A stretch of DNA of 64,000 nt from Grifola frondosa. Lineage: Eukaryota > Basidiomycota > Agaricomycetes > Polyporales > Grifolaceae. The notes beneath the pieces were generated by a model. It searched no databases. It saw nothing but the letters and a program-made list of their open reading frames with translations, and was not told the DNA's origin. The translations under genes and the position numbers were made by a program. Positions 10,243 through 22,639 of the stretch are shown here, in pieces. The stretch covers positions 558,001-622,000 of the forward strand of contig LUGG01000015.1 in NCBI GenBank assembly GCA_001683735.1. Direction: 5' to 3'. Position 1 is the first letter of the stretch. Each line of letters opens with the position of its first letter.

Positions 10243-12194
10243 CTCGACTTGATGTAAGTCGCCGTAATATAGTAAGTAGGGCCGCCCGCACGTATATGTT
10301 TCTGACAGCTTCGTTTCGTTACGGGAGATCTGATCAGTTGCCGATCAGTATTAGGAAAGGAGTTCGTATTCGGAATACCTAAAAGCTGCGCGGAGGTATC
10401 TGAATCTCACTCAATGCATCGATCTAGTGAATGGCTTTCCGTAAAATCTACGACCCTAGAAACCTTCGTAGATTCCTAGGGCGGAGAACGAAAATGATTT
10501 AGAGCATTGCTGGCCGCCGTATCTGCCATGAAACCATTTCATCGCATACATCTGGTGCACAGCTCCTGCGTCTTCTTAAAAAGTCAGCGCGAATGAAGTG
10601 GTGCCCCGCCTGCCCATTCCAGCTGCAAGATACCTTCCTCAGGCATTTCCTAGCAGCGCAGTTCATGCGCTGTGATGGACAGGTAGAGGATCATGCAGGC
10701 TTGCGTGGGCAGTTTTCCGAGCAAAGGCGGATGTCTGTATGATGTGCTTCGGTACCGTCGCTACGCAGGGGCCTTCCCCTGGTGACTGGGACTCCGTGCG
10801 TCAGTTCGCTGCGAGAGACATATACGTCCATTAGACCTACGAGTGGCCACTAGGTCATACGGCAGCTCCCATGCATCGTCGCACACCATTGCGTAGGCGT
10901 CGGCCCAAACAAGCGGAAGCCCTCGATGAGGACATGCGTATGTGAAGAAGACGTCTTGAATAGTCGGTAACCACACTACTGCACGGGATGCATTTCTTCT
11001 GCACCTAATATGTTTATGATCAGCCCAACCACCAACGACTCTGATGCGTCTAGCGTTTTGAGGAGAAATCAGAGAGAAGATAAACGTCTCCGTTAGCGCG
11101 ACAGACGTGATCATCCGAGAGCGACGGTCCAAACAGGATGCCCAACCTCTCGTCGGCGGTTAAGATGCGATACGCTCGGTGTTCATCGTATAATGATGGA
11201 CGCTAGTATTGAGTCATTGGAAATGCTCACCTAAAATGCTTGATTATTTAGGGAAGAGGCAGGATGACACGACGGGTAATCCTGGTCCGAACATGCTCCA
11301 CCAATTGAGAAGCGCCGAAGTATCGTTGCAGAACAGACGAAATGAATAGAATATACTGATTGGCTGAACGGGGCATCGCAGTGAGAGCGTGCTCGAACAA
11401 CGTCTATTTCAAGGGAGAGCTCTGGAGAAACGAACAGAATCAAATTCAGCTCGCAGTGCAACAAGGAACCAACTAGACCTGTTTCTGAGTTCTCTACGTT
11501 TCAAGCGATGCCACCAGGCGTTGCATTCGACCTACGTTAGCTTAATGATTGTAAACGGCGAAAGAAATACCAGCGCTTATTTGGCCTTATGTGGCTAAAT
11601 GACAGCACAGGCGCTTAAATCACGCTGTCCTTTTTACCTGATCATCATTCGTCCTACACTCATCCAGTGCTCCTGGGCTATTCTTCGCGCTTCTTTCTAT
11701 AAAATTTCTCCATGCTCTCGAGCTTGACCCTGTCATATCCGAGGATCAGATTCTTGACTTACGTGGGCTCGTCTTCGAGCTTAAAACTTGATCGTGACTC
11801 TCAGAGCGAACCAGCGAGACCTGCGCTTCTTTGGTGCTCGGATTCTCCTCTGGCGACACCTACAGACTCTAGAACGACAGCTCGATAGATTTCTGCACAT
11901 GCATATACAAGCTAGCGTAATTTGTGACAGTTCGGGTGACGCGGCTTTGTTAGCACACTCGCTGTCTGATCACCGCCCGGCGTGGAGAAGCGCGCCACTG
12001 ATGAACTTGGCATTTAGAAACGCAACGGATATATAAGTCGCAGCGACGAGCGCACTCCCCAGGTGTGAACCAAACCCGGCCGTCTCGCTGGCGTGAAGAG
12101 CGATGTTCAGTTCGAAGTTGAAAACCTCAGCGTCTATGAGCCAAGGTGTGCAATGGTCGCTAACTATGTTGATCTGACGTGACACGTCATTGCC
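10243..12194. other. No supported gene; outer part of the left inverted-duplication arm
   Basis: From about 10,870 on, this stretch is the diverged reverse complement of about 32,930-34,165 (for example 11041-11180 against 33855-33995, roughly nine bases in ten shared by eye). Conserved words lie on both strands, but I find no frame with convincing family similarity. The bases from 10243 to about 10870 are unremarkable. Confidence 0.5.
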
Positions 12195-13210
12195 GCAGTT
12201 CCCGTTACCAATGAGGAAGACGCAATCAAAAAGGCGATGTTGGCCGTCGTCCAGGTTTGGGTGGACCGCTTGCAGAGTATCACTGTTGTGGTAAGTCTCC
12301 CATAAAAGTCTGTATATAAAAGTGGCTTCCGTTTTGGTTGGAAAGACTTTCGTCATCCAAGCTTGCTAGGAAGGGGATAGAGCGGGGGATAGAGCGTGAC
12401 GACATGTGGCAATGTGCCGAACTTCAAGTTCCAGTTGCGAGAGCCTTCGATCCTCAATTGCATGAAGCTGCTATGGACCTCTAATATTTTAATCTCTGCA
12501 ATCCTAATTCACGTCTGTTAATCTAATTCGCCTACTAGACAACATTCTTTACCTCCGTCGATGGTCTACTATTTTCGCTGAGCAGCAGCACACGTCCCAC
12601 TGACGTTCATGCATGGACCAGGACCGACAAGCTCACGAACGCGAGTCTCGGCGGCGCGCTCATCTTCCATGTCTGTGCAGCGATCATCGCCTACATGGGC
12701 TCGTATGTGCTCATCCGGTACAGACTCGGCGACGCAACAAAGCATGAGTCCTCGGTGGAGAGCAGGCGGCCTTCCTCTGTGGGGCCTGCTGAGAAGTTGC
12801 GCACAATGGACACACGTCGACCGTCCGGATCCCTTGATGCGACGCTTACGCCGCAATCCCCTATCCCGTTCCCGCTCGACTTCGTAGAGACTCTGACGGA
12901 TTTACGCGGACTCATAACCATCCACCAGGTTCGCCCACTCGGCTTCCTCTCGTTCGCCGTCCGCACGCCGATGGGAAAGCATGACGGCGAGCGCCAGGTG
13001 CGCGATGATGCGATCGCGGCGTTGCAGTCACTCGTGCGCTTGCTGTCGCGCTGCCACACGCTGTCGGTGGTCATGTCTATGCTCGGATTCGTGCTGGCGC
13101 TGCTGGGAATCCTGGTATACTCCTGGACGGCGCTGCCACAGAGCATAAGCATCTTCGGAAGCATATGCTTGGGGAGCTGTCTGATTGCTTCATTGGCCAT
13201 TCTCTGGTAG
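12195..13210 (+). CDS. Small membrane protein, cassette copy A (5' end uncertain)
   Basis: The last exon (12539-13210) is open for 224 codons. It follows a 248-nt intron after an exon ending at 12290 that reads NEEDAIKKAMLAVVQVWVDR. Three hydrophobic segments are visible: NASLGGALIFHVCAAIIAYM, LSVVMSMLGFVLALLGILVY and SIFGSICLGSCLIASLAILW. The first two are separated by a hydrophilic Ser/Pro-rich loop of about 100 residues containing FVETLTDLRGLITIHQV. I do not know the family by function; it looks like the basidiomycete-specific multi-pass proteins of unknown role. Copy B (31899-32930, minus) has the same exon one base shorter and is frameshifted, so copy A is the better candidate for a working gene. 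The first exon or exons and start codon were not resolved; an in-frame stop lies just upstream of the NEEDA exon, where a splice acceptor is plausible. It sits directly upstream of eIF4G copy A. Confidence 0.55.
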
Positions 13211-13354
13211 GACGGTGTACTCGGGTGTCCCTGCGATGACTTGTTGCTTGGAGATTCGCGACTCGCTTCCTTGTGTGCTTGTATGTCTACTTGCGGCGCA
13301 GCGTTGTACATATGGGCTTCTATGTGGTAGGTCGACGACAGTAGCAAGCAGCAT

Positions 13355-13430
13355 TCATGTGGGGGATGTGTATAATTGCTGGAAATTGAATCTTGACGGT
13401 GGTGTCTTCGCCACGTGACTAAATGCGGAC
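13355..13430 (-). repeat. Dispersed ~60-bp conserved word upstream of eIF4G copies
   Basis: A GTGGCGAAGACxCCGTCAAG - ATTCAATTTCC - GAAACTA - CACATC - CCGACATG-like sequence occurs here (minus orientation), at about 28390-28455, at 31738-31805 and at 40600-40675. The first three lie just upstream of eIF4G copies A, C' and B in the same orientation relative to the gene. It may be a leftover promoter or 5'UTR of the duplicated unit. Confidence 0.6.
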
Positions 13431-13591
13431 GACCTGACAGATACCTTCAAGTTCAACGAAGCGCTTCTTAGCCGCAGCAACTCAGGCTGACCAACACGTG
13501 CACGAGGATGCCTCGTACCATATCGCGATGCTGATGTTTTCGGGAGACCGCATCTACACTCGCAGCTTACGCTTACACTCCTCTCAATATA

Positions 13592-16458
13592 TTGCATCAT
13601 ATCTTCAGCCTCGGCGACTTCATACGTGTACGCGCTGCCGTGATCTATCTCATTGAGCACCAGGGCGTCATCATGGAAGTCAAGAGGACAGACGCGGTGT
13701 TGGACTCTGAGAGCGAGACCAAACAGGGCCAGATGATGGTGGGACTATCCAAAATATCACGATCCCCCACATTCAACCTGTCGGCGGACGACGCTGCGGA
13801 GGAAGAACCCAAGAACGAGGTTCCCAACATGGTCCCACTGCGCGTCGATATAGGAGTACACCCGGAGATAACCAATCGTCACCTTCGTCCGTTGGACATA
13901 ACAGGTACAAACAACTCCATTCCCGCGTCGTTTGCTTCTGCTTTATCCGCTGCTCGAGTTATCGAAGACCTTGGCTCCATCACATACCCCGCAGGTATCA
14001 AACGGCCCAAGGTTGAGCTCAATGTTAACGCGAAAGAGGGCCAATTCAGGCAAGTTTCCAGGAAATCGTTGTCTGATATACTTACTCCTGCTCAAAATAC
14101 GGCCTCGTCTAGATACGATCGCGAATTCCTCTTACAGTTCATGGCGATCTGCAAGGAGAAACCCAATTCCCTTCCGCCGCTCGACGCAATCGGCCTCGTG
14201 CCTGCTGGTGTTTTGGATCATTGCATATTGTCAGCGCCCATAAAACGTCCTGCCTCTACTGCCCCCACCAGACCTCCATTGGCCTTGAGATCTCAAAGTC
14301 CTTCAACACGATGGGACAGGAGGTCGTCGATCGTAAGGTCCGGGGGTTGCTCAACAAACTGACGATGGAGAGCTTCGACTCGATCTCGGACCAGATCATC
14401 GCCTTGGCGAACGGATCGGAGAAGGAGAGGGATGGTCGGACGCTCATCCAGGTCATCCGGGTCGTATTCGAGCAGGCGGCCGACGAGGCAATGCGGTCGG
14501 AAATGTACGGGCGCCTCTGTCGCAAGATGATGGAGCAGATCAGCCCGAATGTCCAGGACGATGGGGTCAGGAATTTCGTGGGCAAGCCTATAGTCGGTGG
14601 CCAGTTGTTCCGCAAGTATCTACGCGGTTGCTGTCAGGACGATTTCGAGCGCTGGTGGGCTGCCAAGGAGGCGACCGCTGCTGCAGCCGCGATGAAGGCG
14701 ATGGAGGACCAAGCGACCAAAGCTGCTGCTGAGGAGAATAAAAATGGAGAAAGTGTTCTTTACTCCGACGAATATTATGCTGCGCGCAACGCGAGGCGCC
14801 AGTGTCTTGGTCTCATCAAGTTCATCGGCGAGCTGTTCAAGTTGCAGATGCTCACGGAGCGCATGATGCATGAATGCGTCAAGAAGCTGCTGGTGAACAT
14901 TGAGAACCCGGAGGAAGAGGAGATTAAGAGCCTGTGCATGCTTCTGACGTCTGTCGGTCACATCCTCGATACTCCGAAGGCTCGTGCACATATGGACGTG
15001 TACTTTTCCCGGATGAGAGAACTTTCCAGGAGCCCGAATATTAGTCACGATATGCAGTCGATGCTGCAGGTATGGGGATTCAAGTCTACTTCGCTGTTGT
15101 TGGTACTAAGTGAACCTACAGGATGTTATCGAACTTCGAGAACGCAAGTGGGCACCGCGCAATCAAGTGAACCCCAACAACTATTGTAGCCGTACATGAA
15201 GACGTAAGCCTCGTCTTCAGATGACCTTTGCTTACTCTGTTGGCTGACTTGTCATGATTGCGAACTGCAAAGGAAGCGTATCAACGTAATCTGGGCCTGT
15301 CCAGGGAAGGCACGTTTGGACTGGGTCAGATGGTTGGGCCGCAATTGGGAGCTCCACTATGGCCTCCTCCGAAGGCAGGCTTCTGTCGGAGCACTATTTT
15401 GGCTGGAAAGAAGGGGACCAAACGAGACTCTCATGTTTCCATTAACATGTTCTCGACGCTCAACCCAAACCGTGAGCTCGCCGTCGAAACTACAGCATCG
15501 TCGGAGTCCAAACAACCTCCCAGCAGGAAAGTGAGAGACATAATTTTCTCCTTCCAATGGCACGTAAATCTGACGAGGCGAAGGCGGATGCGACGCTTGT
15601 TGCCTCAGCGATGAACTCAGATGACGAGGAATCGGAGGCCCCTGCTTCTTCGATGACACAAGCCGAGGCAGGCGCGCAGGTCGGTGAAAACTCTAAGGAG
15701 TTCTTCAGCGTCCAAGACCTTAACAAAGCAGAGGTCTTCTTTACGAAGCTCCCTGTGGATCACTGATGGCGTCTCGTCGATAAGCTGGGCATGTGTGTCA
15801 TTGGGTCCAAGGAGGCCAATGCTCGGCTGATCGCGAACTTGTTCGAACGAGCAGATTCGCAGGATCTTTGTTCATCGGCGTCCTTCGAGCAAGGCTTCCC
15901 ACCGCGGAAGGCGTTCACCCTCTTGGCCACAATGACGAATGGCGCCTGCCACGATGAAGGGCGCAATTCACGATTTGCGAGCAAATCAACGGACCGTGAC
16001 AAGCTGCTGTCCCTACTTGCTTCTGATGTCCCACAGTCCAGGATAGAATCCTTATCGTTGTCTTAGCGCCCGAGATTCGCGAGCATCACCTAGGATGTCT
16101 TTTCGCAACCCACGACCTGCGTGCGGTGTACTTCACGAGACTCCCGATGTTCCATCATTGCTGTCTCGTCGACAAGCTGGTATCGATGGCAATCGAGAAC
16201 AAGTCCGATGCTCAGCTCGTTGCGCGCTTGTTCAACCGGGTAGTGTCGAGACGTCTTTGTTCTCCCGCATCGTTTGGGGAAGGTTTCGTGTCTGTTGCTC
16301 AGGCTCTCGATTACATTGCGATATATGCGCCGCAGGCATTTGAGCGCATAGTGATTATGCTGAAGGGCGCACATCTCTACGAGGACGATGAATGTTGCAA
16401 GCGACTCTCAAGTAAGTCAAGAAATAGTGGCATGCTTCTCCTGTTGCTTGTCCCGTAG
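13592..16458 (+). pseudogene. eIF4G-like translation initiation scaffold, copy A (broken)
   Basis: Homologous to basidiomycete eIF4G, the cytoplasmic scaffold that joins eIF4E, eIF4A and eIF3. In order: a variable N-terminal part; the conserved VIEDLGSITYPAGIKRPKVE block; the eIF4E-binding motif YDREFLLQF (from 14114; YxxxxL-phi); MIF4G at 14326-15069 (KVRGLLNKLTMESFDSISDQ, SEMYGRLCRKMMEQISP, QLFRKYL, LIKFIGELFKLQMLTERMMH, ILDTPKARAHMDVYFSRM); a linker; and two MA3 repeats (about 15660-16040 and 16126-16458). Breaks: a frame change and deletion between the motif and MIF4G (about 14200-14320), TGA at 15764-15766 in the first MA3 (KLPVDH-stop-WRLVDK), and a stop-separated second MA3. The intron at 14050-14112 starts with GC rather than GT and is an in-frame 63 nt. 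Pseudogene, though the MIF4G segment alone is open. Confidence 0.8.
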
Positions 16459-19352
16459 GTGCACATTCAATGGCATGGGCTCTCCTTTCATGTTTCACTT
16501 ATCATCTTCTTCAGTAGCTGCTAGTCAAGTTTATCTAACTATACCTTGCGAATATCTGTTCCATCCACAATAAAAACGATTGATGAGGGTATTTGCGTAA
16601 ATGCCACGACAATCTCAAACCCAATCGATCAATCTCCTAATTAATCGACAATCTCGATGAAAAGGATCGATCCTAGCGTCGCGGCGAGATCGGGTCTTTT
16701 CACGGGTGTTGGAATGTCTCTGTTCGTTTTAACCCGTTGGTAACTTGAGACAATATCCACGACAGTGACCTTGTTAGAACAATGCTCTTTGTCGGGTCTG
16801 GTCATCGATAGCCACGTAATAGCCCAGCAGAAATCTTGTGTCACCAATAGCGCGCTCTCAGACCTGCGGAGAGATATAGACCCTCCACGGAGTCCGAGAA
16901 GGCAATTCAAAATTCAACTCTTATTTTTTTCCTACTGATCTTGTGAAGAATATATGCTCGGAATGATCACGTGACAGTTATGGGCGGTCATCATAGGGCG
17001 CTGGCCACCTGTGGATCAATTCGATGTATTGTATGATTCTGTCCCCTCATACTTCACACTAATCGTTCTTTGTAGTGAAACATTGAGGACCGCAACATAC
17101 ATGACTCTCATACCAGAGGGTCTTTTTGTGCATTTGATCATCGTGAATGAGGTCGTGAATCACCTACCTCAGAAAGCTGAGTACGCTGCCCGAGCCTGTC
17201 TCCGTTTTGCTGATATTACATGTGCACACTGTCTGCAGGCGGAAACTGGAAACTGGACGCCATTTGCTTGTTACTAGCGAAGTCGTTCAGTTCGGCGATT
17301 GCTCTTTGAAGATTGGCCTGCCCAGCCGTCGCTGCCCAAGCTTCACAAACTGGTAATATGAAATGACAATTTCATCGACGCAGCTTTGCGCCTCGCACAC
17401 AAATCTGTTCCTCCCTTTTTCACGACCGAGATCCATCCAGTATTGATGTTCGAAGAGCTGCCGTGCATGATACCTCCGCATTTCAAAACAATGTAGAGTT
17501 GGCACGTATCTGTTTCGGGAAATACCACTCGTAGCTTAGTCCACGTTATCTATGTGCAGGGTTTCTGTTATTCATTAAGGTGGTTGATACGTATCCTTAT
17601 TTCTTCTCCTATGGAGCAGTGTCTTCTGCAACTTACGTATATTATCTCGCTCATTCATTTCGCAGACATTAAGCTCGCCAGCTTGATGAGGTGGTCATAC
17701 ACTCGGAGTCCTCTTCGAACAAATTCTATTAGCATAAAGGTAGGTGCGGTATCGCCGGGGGTAAAACCTAATAGAGACAATCGGCGGTGATGGCCTTGAG
17801 AGGTTGATGCCCATGCGGCTTTTTTTGGGAAGTCACTGGGAGAGGAAGTCACCACGCCATGGCTTGAATACACACAGCTATAAGCTAATACGTTTTGGTG
17901 TGCGGTCTGACTAGAGACCCTATAAAGTGTCATCAGCTTGAATCTGAACAGATGACTTCAACTTGCCAGACGACGCTGCTTCGCCTGTCCGGTTCCAAAA
18001 ATCGAGAGCGTTCTATCAACAACTGTCATCTTCGCAGGCACCAATGCTCCCCATTAAATGTAAACCATCATGGAAGAGATGAGGCTGATGTTCTACCGCA
18101 CACTACCGCCGCTTCGTGATTAGTCCACGAATCAATACAACCGCTGGCAGCTTGGCATATATAGGGCTCACCCAAAACGGGGAACGAAGCTGTCCATTTA
18201 GCTGACCTATCTCATGAACCGCCGCTGTCAGCATCTTCTCCAAAGGTAACCTCTCCACGAGATGGTTGATACGACAAAGCTCCGACCATGACACCCAGTT
18301 CTCCCATAACTATTGTATGATGACACCATTGTCGACGCCATGATACGCTGAAGTGCGTACTAGCACAGCCGGCCCGGCACACTGCTATGATATGTTATTC
18401 AGCTTGCGTTCGCACACTCGCGTGTGGCGGAGGTGCTCGCTGCTCTGCAGAAGACTGACGTGGAGATTGAGTGAACTCGGAGCTACGTCTAAGGCAAGTA
18501 TCCAACTTGGAAGAACCTTGGGCTACGAGGAGCCGACAGTGAGATGAAGCCAGGCGCGCAGATGCGACCAGGCGCGCAGATACAGCCAATGAGGTCTACG
18601 GTCGACGCGGTCGACGCAATCGACACGGTTTGCTGTGTATCGACGATAAGAACGTTCATCGATCAGCGCTCAGCATTCGCACGCCACCTAACCCAGCCTG
18701 AGCCAGCGCGCAACTCTAACATCTCTGCATGGCCTTCGTGCTATGATGGGGACCCAGCAGCTGCAGTCACACGATGTAAAATACGAGAAGAGCGGAGATG
18801 CTACGTAAGGCGGAGAAGTGGGCCTAGAATGGAGCGCAAAGACTCAGATGAGCGAGTAACCGGATCCCAGTGCTACAGAATTTCTATAAGATGCCAACAA
18901 GGAGCAAATGAGGGATGGTCTTCTGGGAAAGTCCGCACTTAGGCTCACAGTGAACGAGCGTGTAGTATTAGGAAGAAGTCGTCGAAATCGATCCTTATAT
19001 CGATTCGCTCTCACGCCGTAAAATCGCTGGACGTTTCCAGAGCCTCCTTGCAAGGCAGCGAATTCACTCGGATACAGAGCCTGTCATGTTGAAACCTTGT
19101 ATGGCGCGCTCTTATGCAGCCTTTTTCATTTCCGCAGTGAGAAGGCTTGAAGTTGTTTCTCACGGCGTTGGATCTGGGCGCTTATACTATACGACATGAG
19201 CGCTAACGGTCTGCGTATCTATAAAAACCACCCCGATCCTGCTCTCCGGCTTATAATGCGGAAGCTTATGTGCAATCGAGTCTCATCCCAAGGTCCTTAC
19301 AGGAGTGACAACTTGGAGACGACTCCTCTAGGTATACACTGCTCCATTCCCG
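16459..19352. other. Gene-poor stretch, nothing recognised
   Basis: About 2.9 kb without a frame I can support. Open frames at 17011-17277 and 17343-17528 show no family likeness. Two adjacent 18-bp imperfect repeats (CCAGGCGCGCAGAT-type) occur at 18549-18583. The segment 19190-19350, just before the next gene, holds a TATAAAAA-like word (19220) suitable for a promoter. Confidence 0.4.
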
Positions 19353-20582
19353 ATGACAATTAGACACGAGACTTGGGGTCGCGGTATGCTCAGTAGCAGC
19401 CTATTCCGCCCTTCACCAGGTCCTGCAGGTGATATCGACCTCGCATCTACTACGCCGACGGGTAGAGGTACGTATGCATAATTTACTTGGTTTCACGACT
19501 GGGAATAGTGACAGGGGTGCTGCGGCTGCGACGTCTTTCTAGATGCACCAATTGCTCATCCAGCAGCAAATATTATTCCTAGGCATAGCTATCGCATCCA
19601 TATCTGTGCAGAAAGTGTGATGGAATATAGTGACCGCTTCCGCGACGCATTATTGCTGGGGATCACCACCATACTCTCAATCGCCTTCTTCATGACCTCC
19701 GAAATTTATTGTCACATTTTCCTCCTCCGGCTACCCACAATGTACTGCTCACGATTAGGTAACTTAATTGAGGCTGCGCAAGATCCGCTTTCTGCCTCTG
19801 ACCTTGGAGGAAGATGGAGTGCCTTCTCCAGTGCACTCGTGAAGAGATGGAAACTGATGAACGTTCTCTGCGGTTTGCTCTTGACGTGAGTCCATATTAT
19901 AATATTTACTTCGCACAGCGCGCTAATATATTTGAAGGACCACGGTGGCTCTCCTGCAGATATCTGGAATATCTGGAGATCCTCTGACGAATGCACTCGG
20001 CATCATTTCCATGATCTGTGCGCTCAATGGTCTGCTTCTCGGAATTATCTATCTCGCACACTGGCACCTCTCCGCTCTTAAGGATGTAAAAAATGCGGTC
20101 GTCTGGTTGCTAGTGCGTTTTCCAGTGCAAAATTACCTCCTCACATTCATTCTTTCCTAGGACACGTCCCAACTCGCTTCGTCAAGATGGAGAAATGCAC
20201 CCGCAGTTCTGGCAGCTCCCGCTGTCTGGCTCGCATGGTAAGGGTGCGCTCTTTCTCCAAGGGTTCATTCTCGTGATGTATCAATCATAGGGCCATGATC
20301 TCCTTCCTCACACTCATCCTCGCATACACCTGGCGCGCAGCACGCACGTCTCCTTTCATCGGCAGCGCGAATGCAATGGTGCCGGCACCGTCGTTCGCTG
20401 TGCCCATGTGCATCACAGGAGTCCTCTTCCTCGCATTAGCGCACTTCGTGCTTGTCGTTCACGCCTTTACGCGTTTTGGCACGGGCACTGTGATGTTCAT
20501 CACAGGCGGGGAACCCGGCAGCGGCGAGCACATTGAGCTGGAGCAGGAACACCCCTCGGAGGGAATACGTGTGCGAGAATAA
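19353..20582 (+). CDS. Five-exon multi-pass membrane protein, paralogue 1
   Basis: Exons 19353-19467, 19543-19885, 19938-20112, 20161-20237 and 20291-20582 total 1,002 nt, an uninterrupted 333-codon frame with GT-AG introns throughout. The exon model is supported by two paralogues (21427-22639 and 23116-24311) with the same intron positions and phases; exons 3 and 4 keep lengths of 175 (172) and 77 nt. About five hydrophobic segments are visible: ALLLGITTILSIAFFM, VLCGLLLTTTVALLQISG, ALGIISMICALNGLLLGIIY, WLAWAMISFLTLILAY and MCITGVLFLALAHFVLVVHA. The N-terminus (about 90 residues) is polar. The C-terminal tail is acidic and Glu-rich. I know no function or named domain; it resembles lineage-specific basidiomycete membrane families. 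This is one of the few clearly intact genes here. Confidence 0.75.
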
Positions 20583-21426
20583 GCATAGAAATCTTATGCT
20601 TTTTTTTTTTCTCATTTGCGTAGTCTGGAGTTGGAAGTCTTCGCTCGACATCGGATAAATACGGAGCGTAGTCTTCTCTTTCCAATGGCTCCAAGTATTA
20701 TTGGTTTGTGAGGTAGTTATATTTCGTTCCGATGGCCCCGTTATGTGCCACTGTACCATGCCGAATCTCGTCCCCAGTGTTTACCAAGTACGTGTGTTTC
20801 ACATTCAAATGTATATTGTCGCGTATACAACTATCTATGTAAGTATGTGCTAATTTAGCCGTCGTGCACGTCGCGCCACGCGCCGGGTGTCTGTTAACGC
20901 AGCCTGAACAACATCCCACAGTGTTAGTACGCACTCAGAATATCGATTACAATACATCATACAGCTCACTCGGGCGCTGTAGCTCTCATCAATCAATTCC
21001 GGCTTTGACCAGCGCTCTGGACCGCGTCCTGCGTCAGTCTGATCTGTCTGATTCGTCATCGCACTCCGCAGCTCGCCTACAACACATATCTCCCTCCTCG
21101 CATCGCTTGTCGCTCTTGCGCGAACACATCATCTTGTTTTCGTCCTCATCGACAATCCTACCATAATCCGGCGGGCGCTCGAACGGATGCAGGACGTATT
21201 CTGACGGGGCGATTCAATAGGATTTGGCCGAACACGATGATAAAAGAGCCTCGCACGAAAACAACCAAGTATGAAAGACAAACAGCTACCCCACAAAACA
21301 ATAATAAAAGGAGAGCAGTGTGTTCGATATGACGCGAAGTCTCGAGCTGACCAAATGAGAACGTACACAGCATGCATTGCAGCTTCTAATCTCGTGTGTG
21401 CACCGCATTCGAAGCACAGCCACACG
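20583..21426. other. Region between convergent 3' ends
   Basis: Holds the 3' end of paralogue 1 (T-rich run at 20600-20610) and the downstream side of paralogue 2. No gene is supported. Confidence 0.45.
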
Positions 21427-22639
21427 CTATTCCCGGCTCCAGCTCGACGGTTCCATCCTGCTGCTGTCCTCTTCGCAAACCACAATCGACGCAGCACTCT
21501 TCCCGATGCCCGTGAACGTATGTACAGTGAGCACGAAATGGGCCAGTGCGAAGAGGAGCACGCCCGTGATGCACATAGGCGCGATGAGTGCGGTCGGGGC
21601 CGCACCGGCGGTAGGGGGAGACGCACGCGCAGCGCGCCAGATGTACGCAAGGATGAGCGTGAGGAAGGTGAGCGAGGCCCTGAATTCGGGACACAATGAG
21701 ATCTGATAGGATATTGAGTGGAGGGCACGCTTACCATGCAAGCCAGGCGGCTGGTGCTGCGAGGAGTGCGGGTGCGTTTCTCCATCTTGATGAAGCGAGC
21801 TGATTTGCATCCTAAGAAAGAATTAATTGAGGGGATAATATTACACCATAAAACGCATCCTCAACCAGGCGACTCCGTTTTGGACATCTGTGAGAGCGGA
21901 GAGGTGCCAGTGTGCGATGTAGATGATTCCGAGAAGGAAGCCATTGAGCGCACAGATCATGGAAATGATGCCGAGTGCGTTCATCAGAGGATCTCCACAC
22001 ACCCCAGATATTTGCATGAGAGCCACCGCAGTCCTTTAGGGCGATAAGCGCGCAGTGCCCCCTGAATGGGAGGTGCACTCACGATAAGAGCAACCCGCAG
22101 AGGACATTGATCAGTTTCCATTGCTTCGTGAGTGCACAAGAAAAAGCTCGCCACATCTTCTCGAGTTCAGGTGTAGAAAAAGGGTCCTGCACAGCCTCCG
22201 ACAGCTGGCCGACTCGCGAATGGTAGGTTGCGGGGAGTCGGAGCAGGAAGAAATGATAATATACTTTGGAGATTACCATGCAGGTGATCGAGAGGCTAGT
22301 TGAAATCCTCGTGCAGCAACCATTGTCCCCAACTTGGTTCTCCGCACAGTGATCTGTGCGATATACGTGTCGATTAACACAGTCCACTGGATCGGCAACT
22401 GGTATATCTGAAGAGACTGCCATGACAATTGTGTTAGTATTCGTTCCAAACGTGAAACCAAGAACAACAACAACTTCTTCACCTATTCTAGAGGTTGACG
22501 TGGCAAGCGCGAGCTCAATATCCTCCGCAGCCGCACTCCTCGCGGATTCCGCTCCATGCAGTGTGGTCGACGATGTTGGTGAAAAAGGTTGAAATAAGCC
22601 TTGCAACGCCATGCGAGCGGTGCCGCGGAAGAAATTCAT
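21427..22639 (-). CDS. Five-exon multi-pass membrane protein, paralogue 2 (AT splice donor in intron 3)
   Basis: Exons on the minus strand: 22639-22483, 22407-22083, 22033-21859, 21811-21735 and 21679-21427, totalling 987 nt (328 codons plus stop) in one frame. Start Met in MNFFRGTARM matches paralogue 3 (MNYFRERF). It is very close to paralogue 1 (ALGIISMICALNG-LLGIIY, WLAWA, LTFLTLILAYIWRAAR, MCITGVLLFALAHFVL). Intron 3 begins ATGCGT instead of GTGCGT as in paralogue 1, a single G-to-A change that should impair splicing. The rest of the frame is intact, so this is either a very recent pseudogene or relies on inefficient or alternative splicing. Function unknown. Confidence 0.65.

Larger units (their letters stand above)
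10870..15700 (+). repeat. Left arm of a ~5-kb inverted duplication (membrane gene plus eIF4G cassette)
   Basis: This segment corresponds, in reverse complement, to 28940-34165. Matching points are 11.1 with 33.9 kb, 12.69 with 32.41 kb, 13.21 with 31.90 kb and 15.07 with 29.70 kb. The sum of paired coordinates stays near 45.1 kb until a deletion of about 0.33 kb in the left arm, between the eIF4E-binding motif and MIF4G of copy A. A third, truncated copy of the same cassette lies at 28.87-27.5 kb. Confidence 0.8.

Noticed and set aside
11970..12356. A conserved 128-codon minus-strand frame with a counterpart near 32758-33158
   Set aside because: Its conserved part is the antisense of the membrane-gene exon ending at 12290, and the frame breaks in the other arm; the similarity reflects the duplication.
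16459..19352. tRNA, rRNA, CRISPR or other RNA genes in the gene-poor stretches
   Set aside because: No cloverleaf, spaced direct-repeat array or rRNA-like sequence was found anywhere in the window by eye; a covariance-model scan would be decisive.
21129..21785. A 218-codon minus-strand frame overlapping membrane paralogue 2
   Set aside because: The exon model shared by three paralogues uses another frame; this one is Arg/Ser-rich and unconserved.
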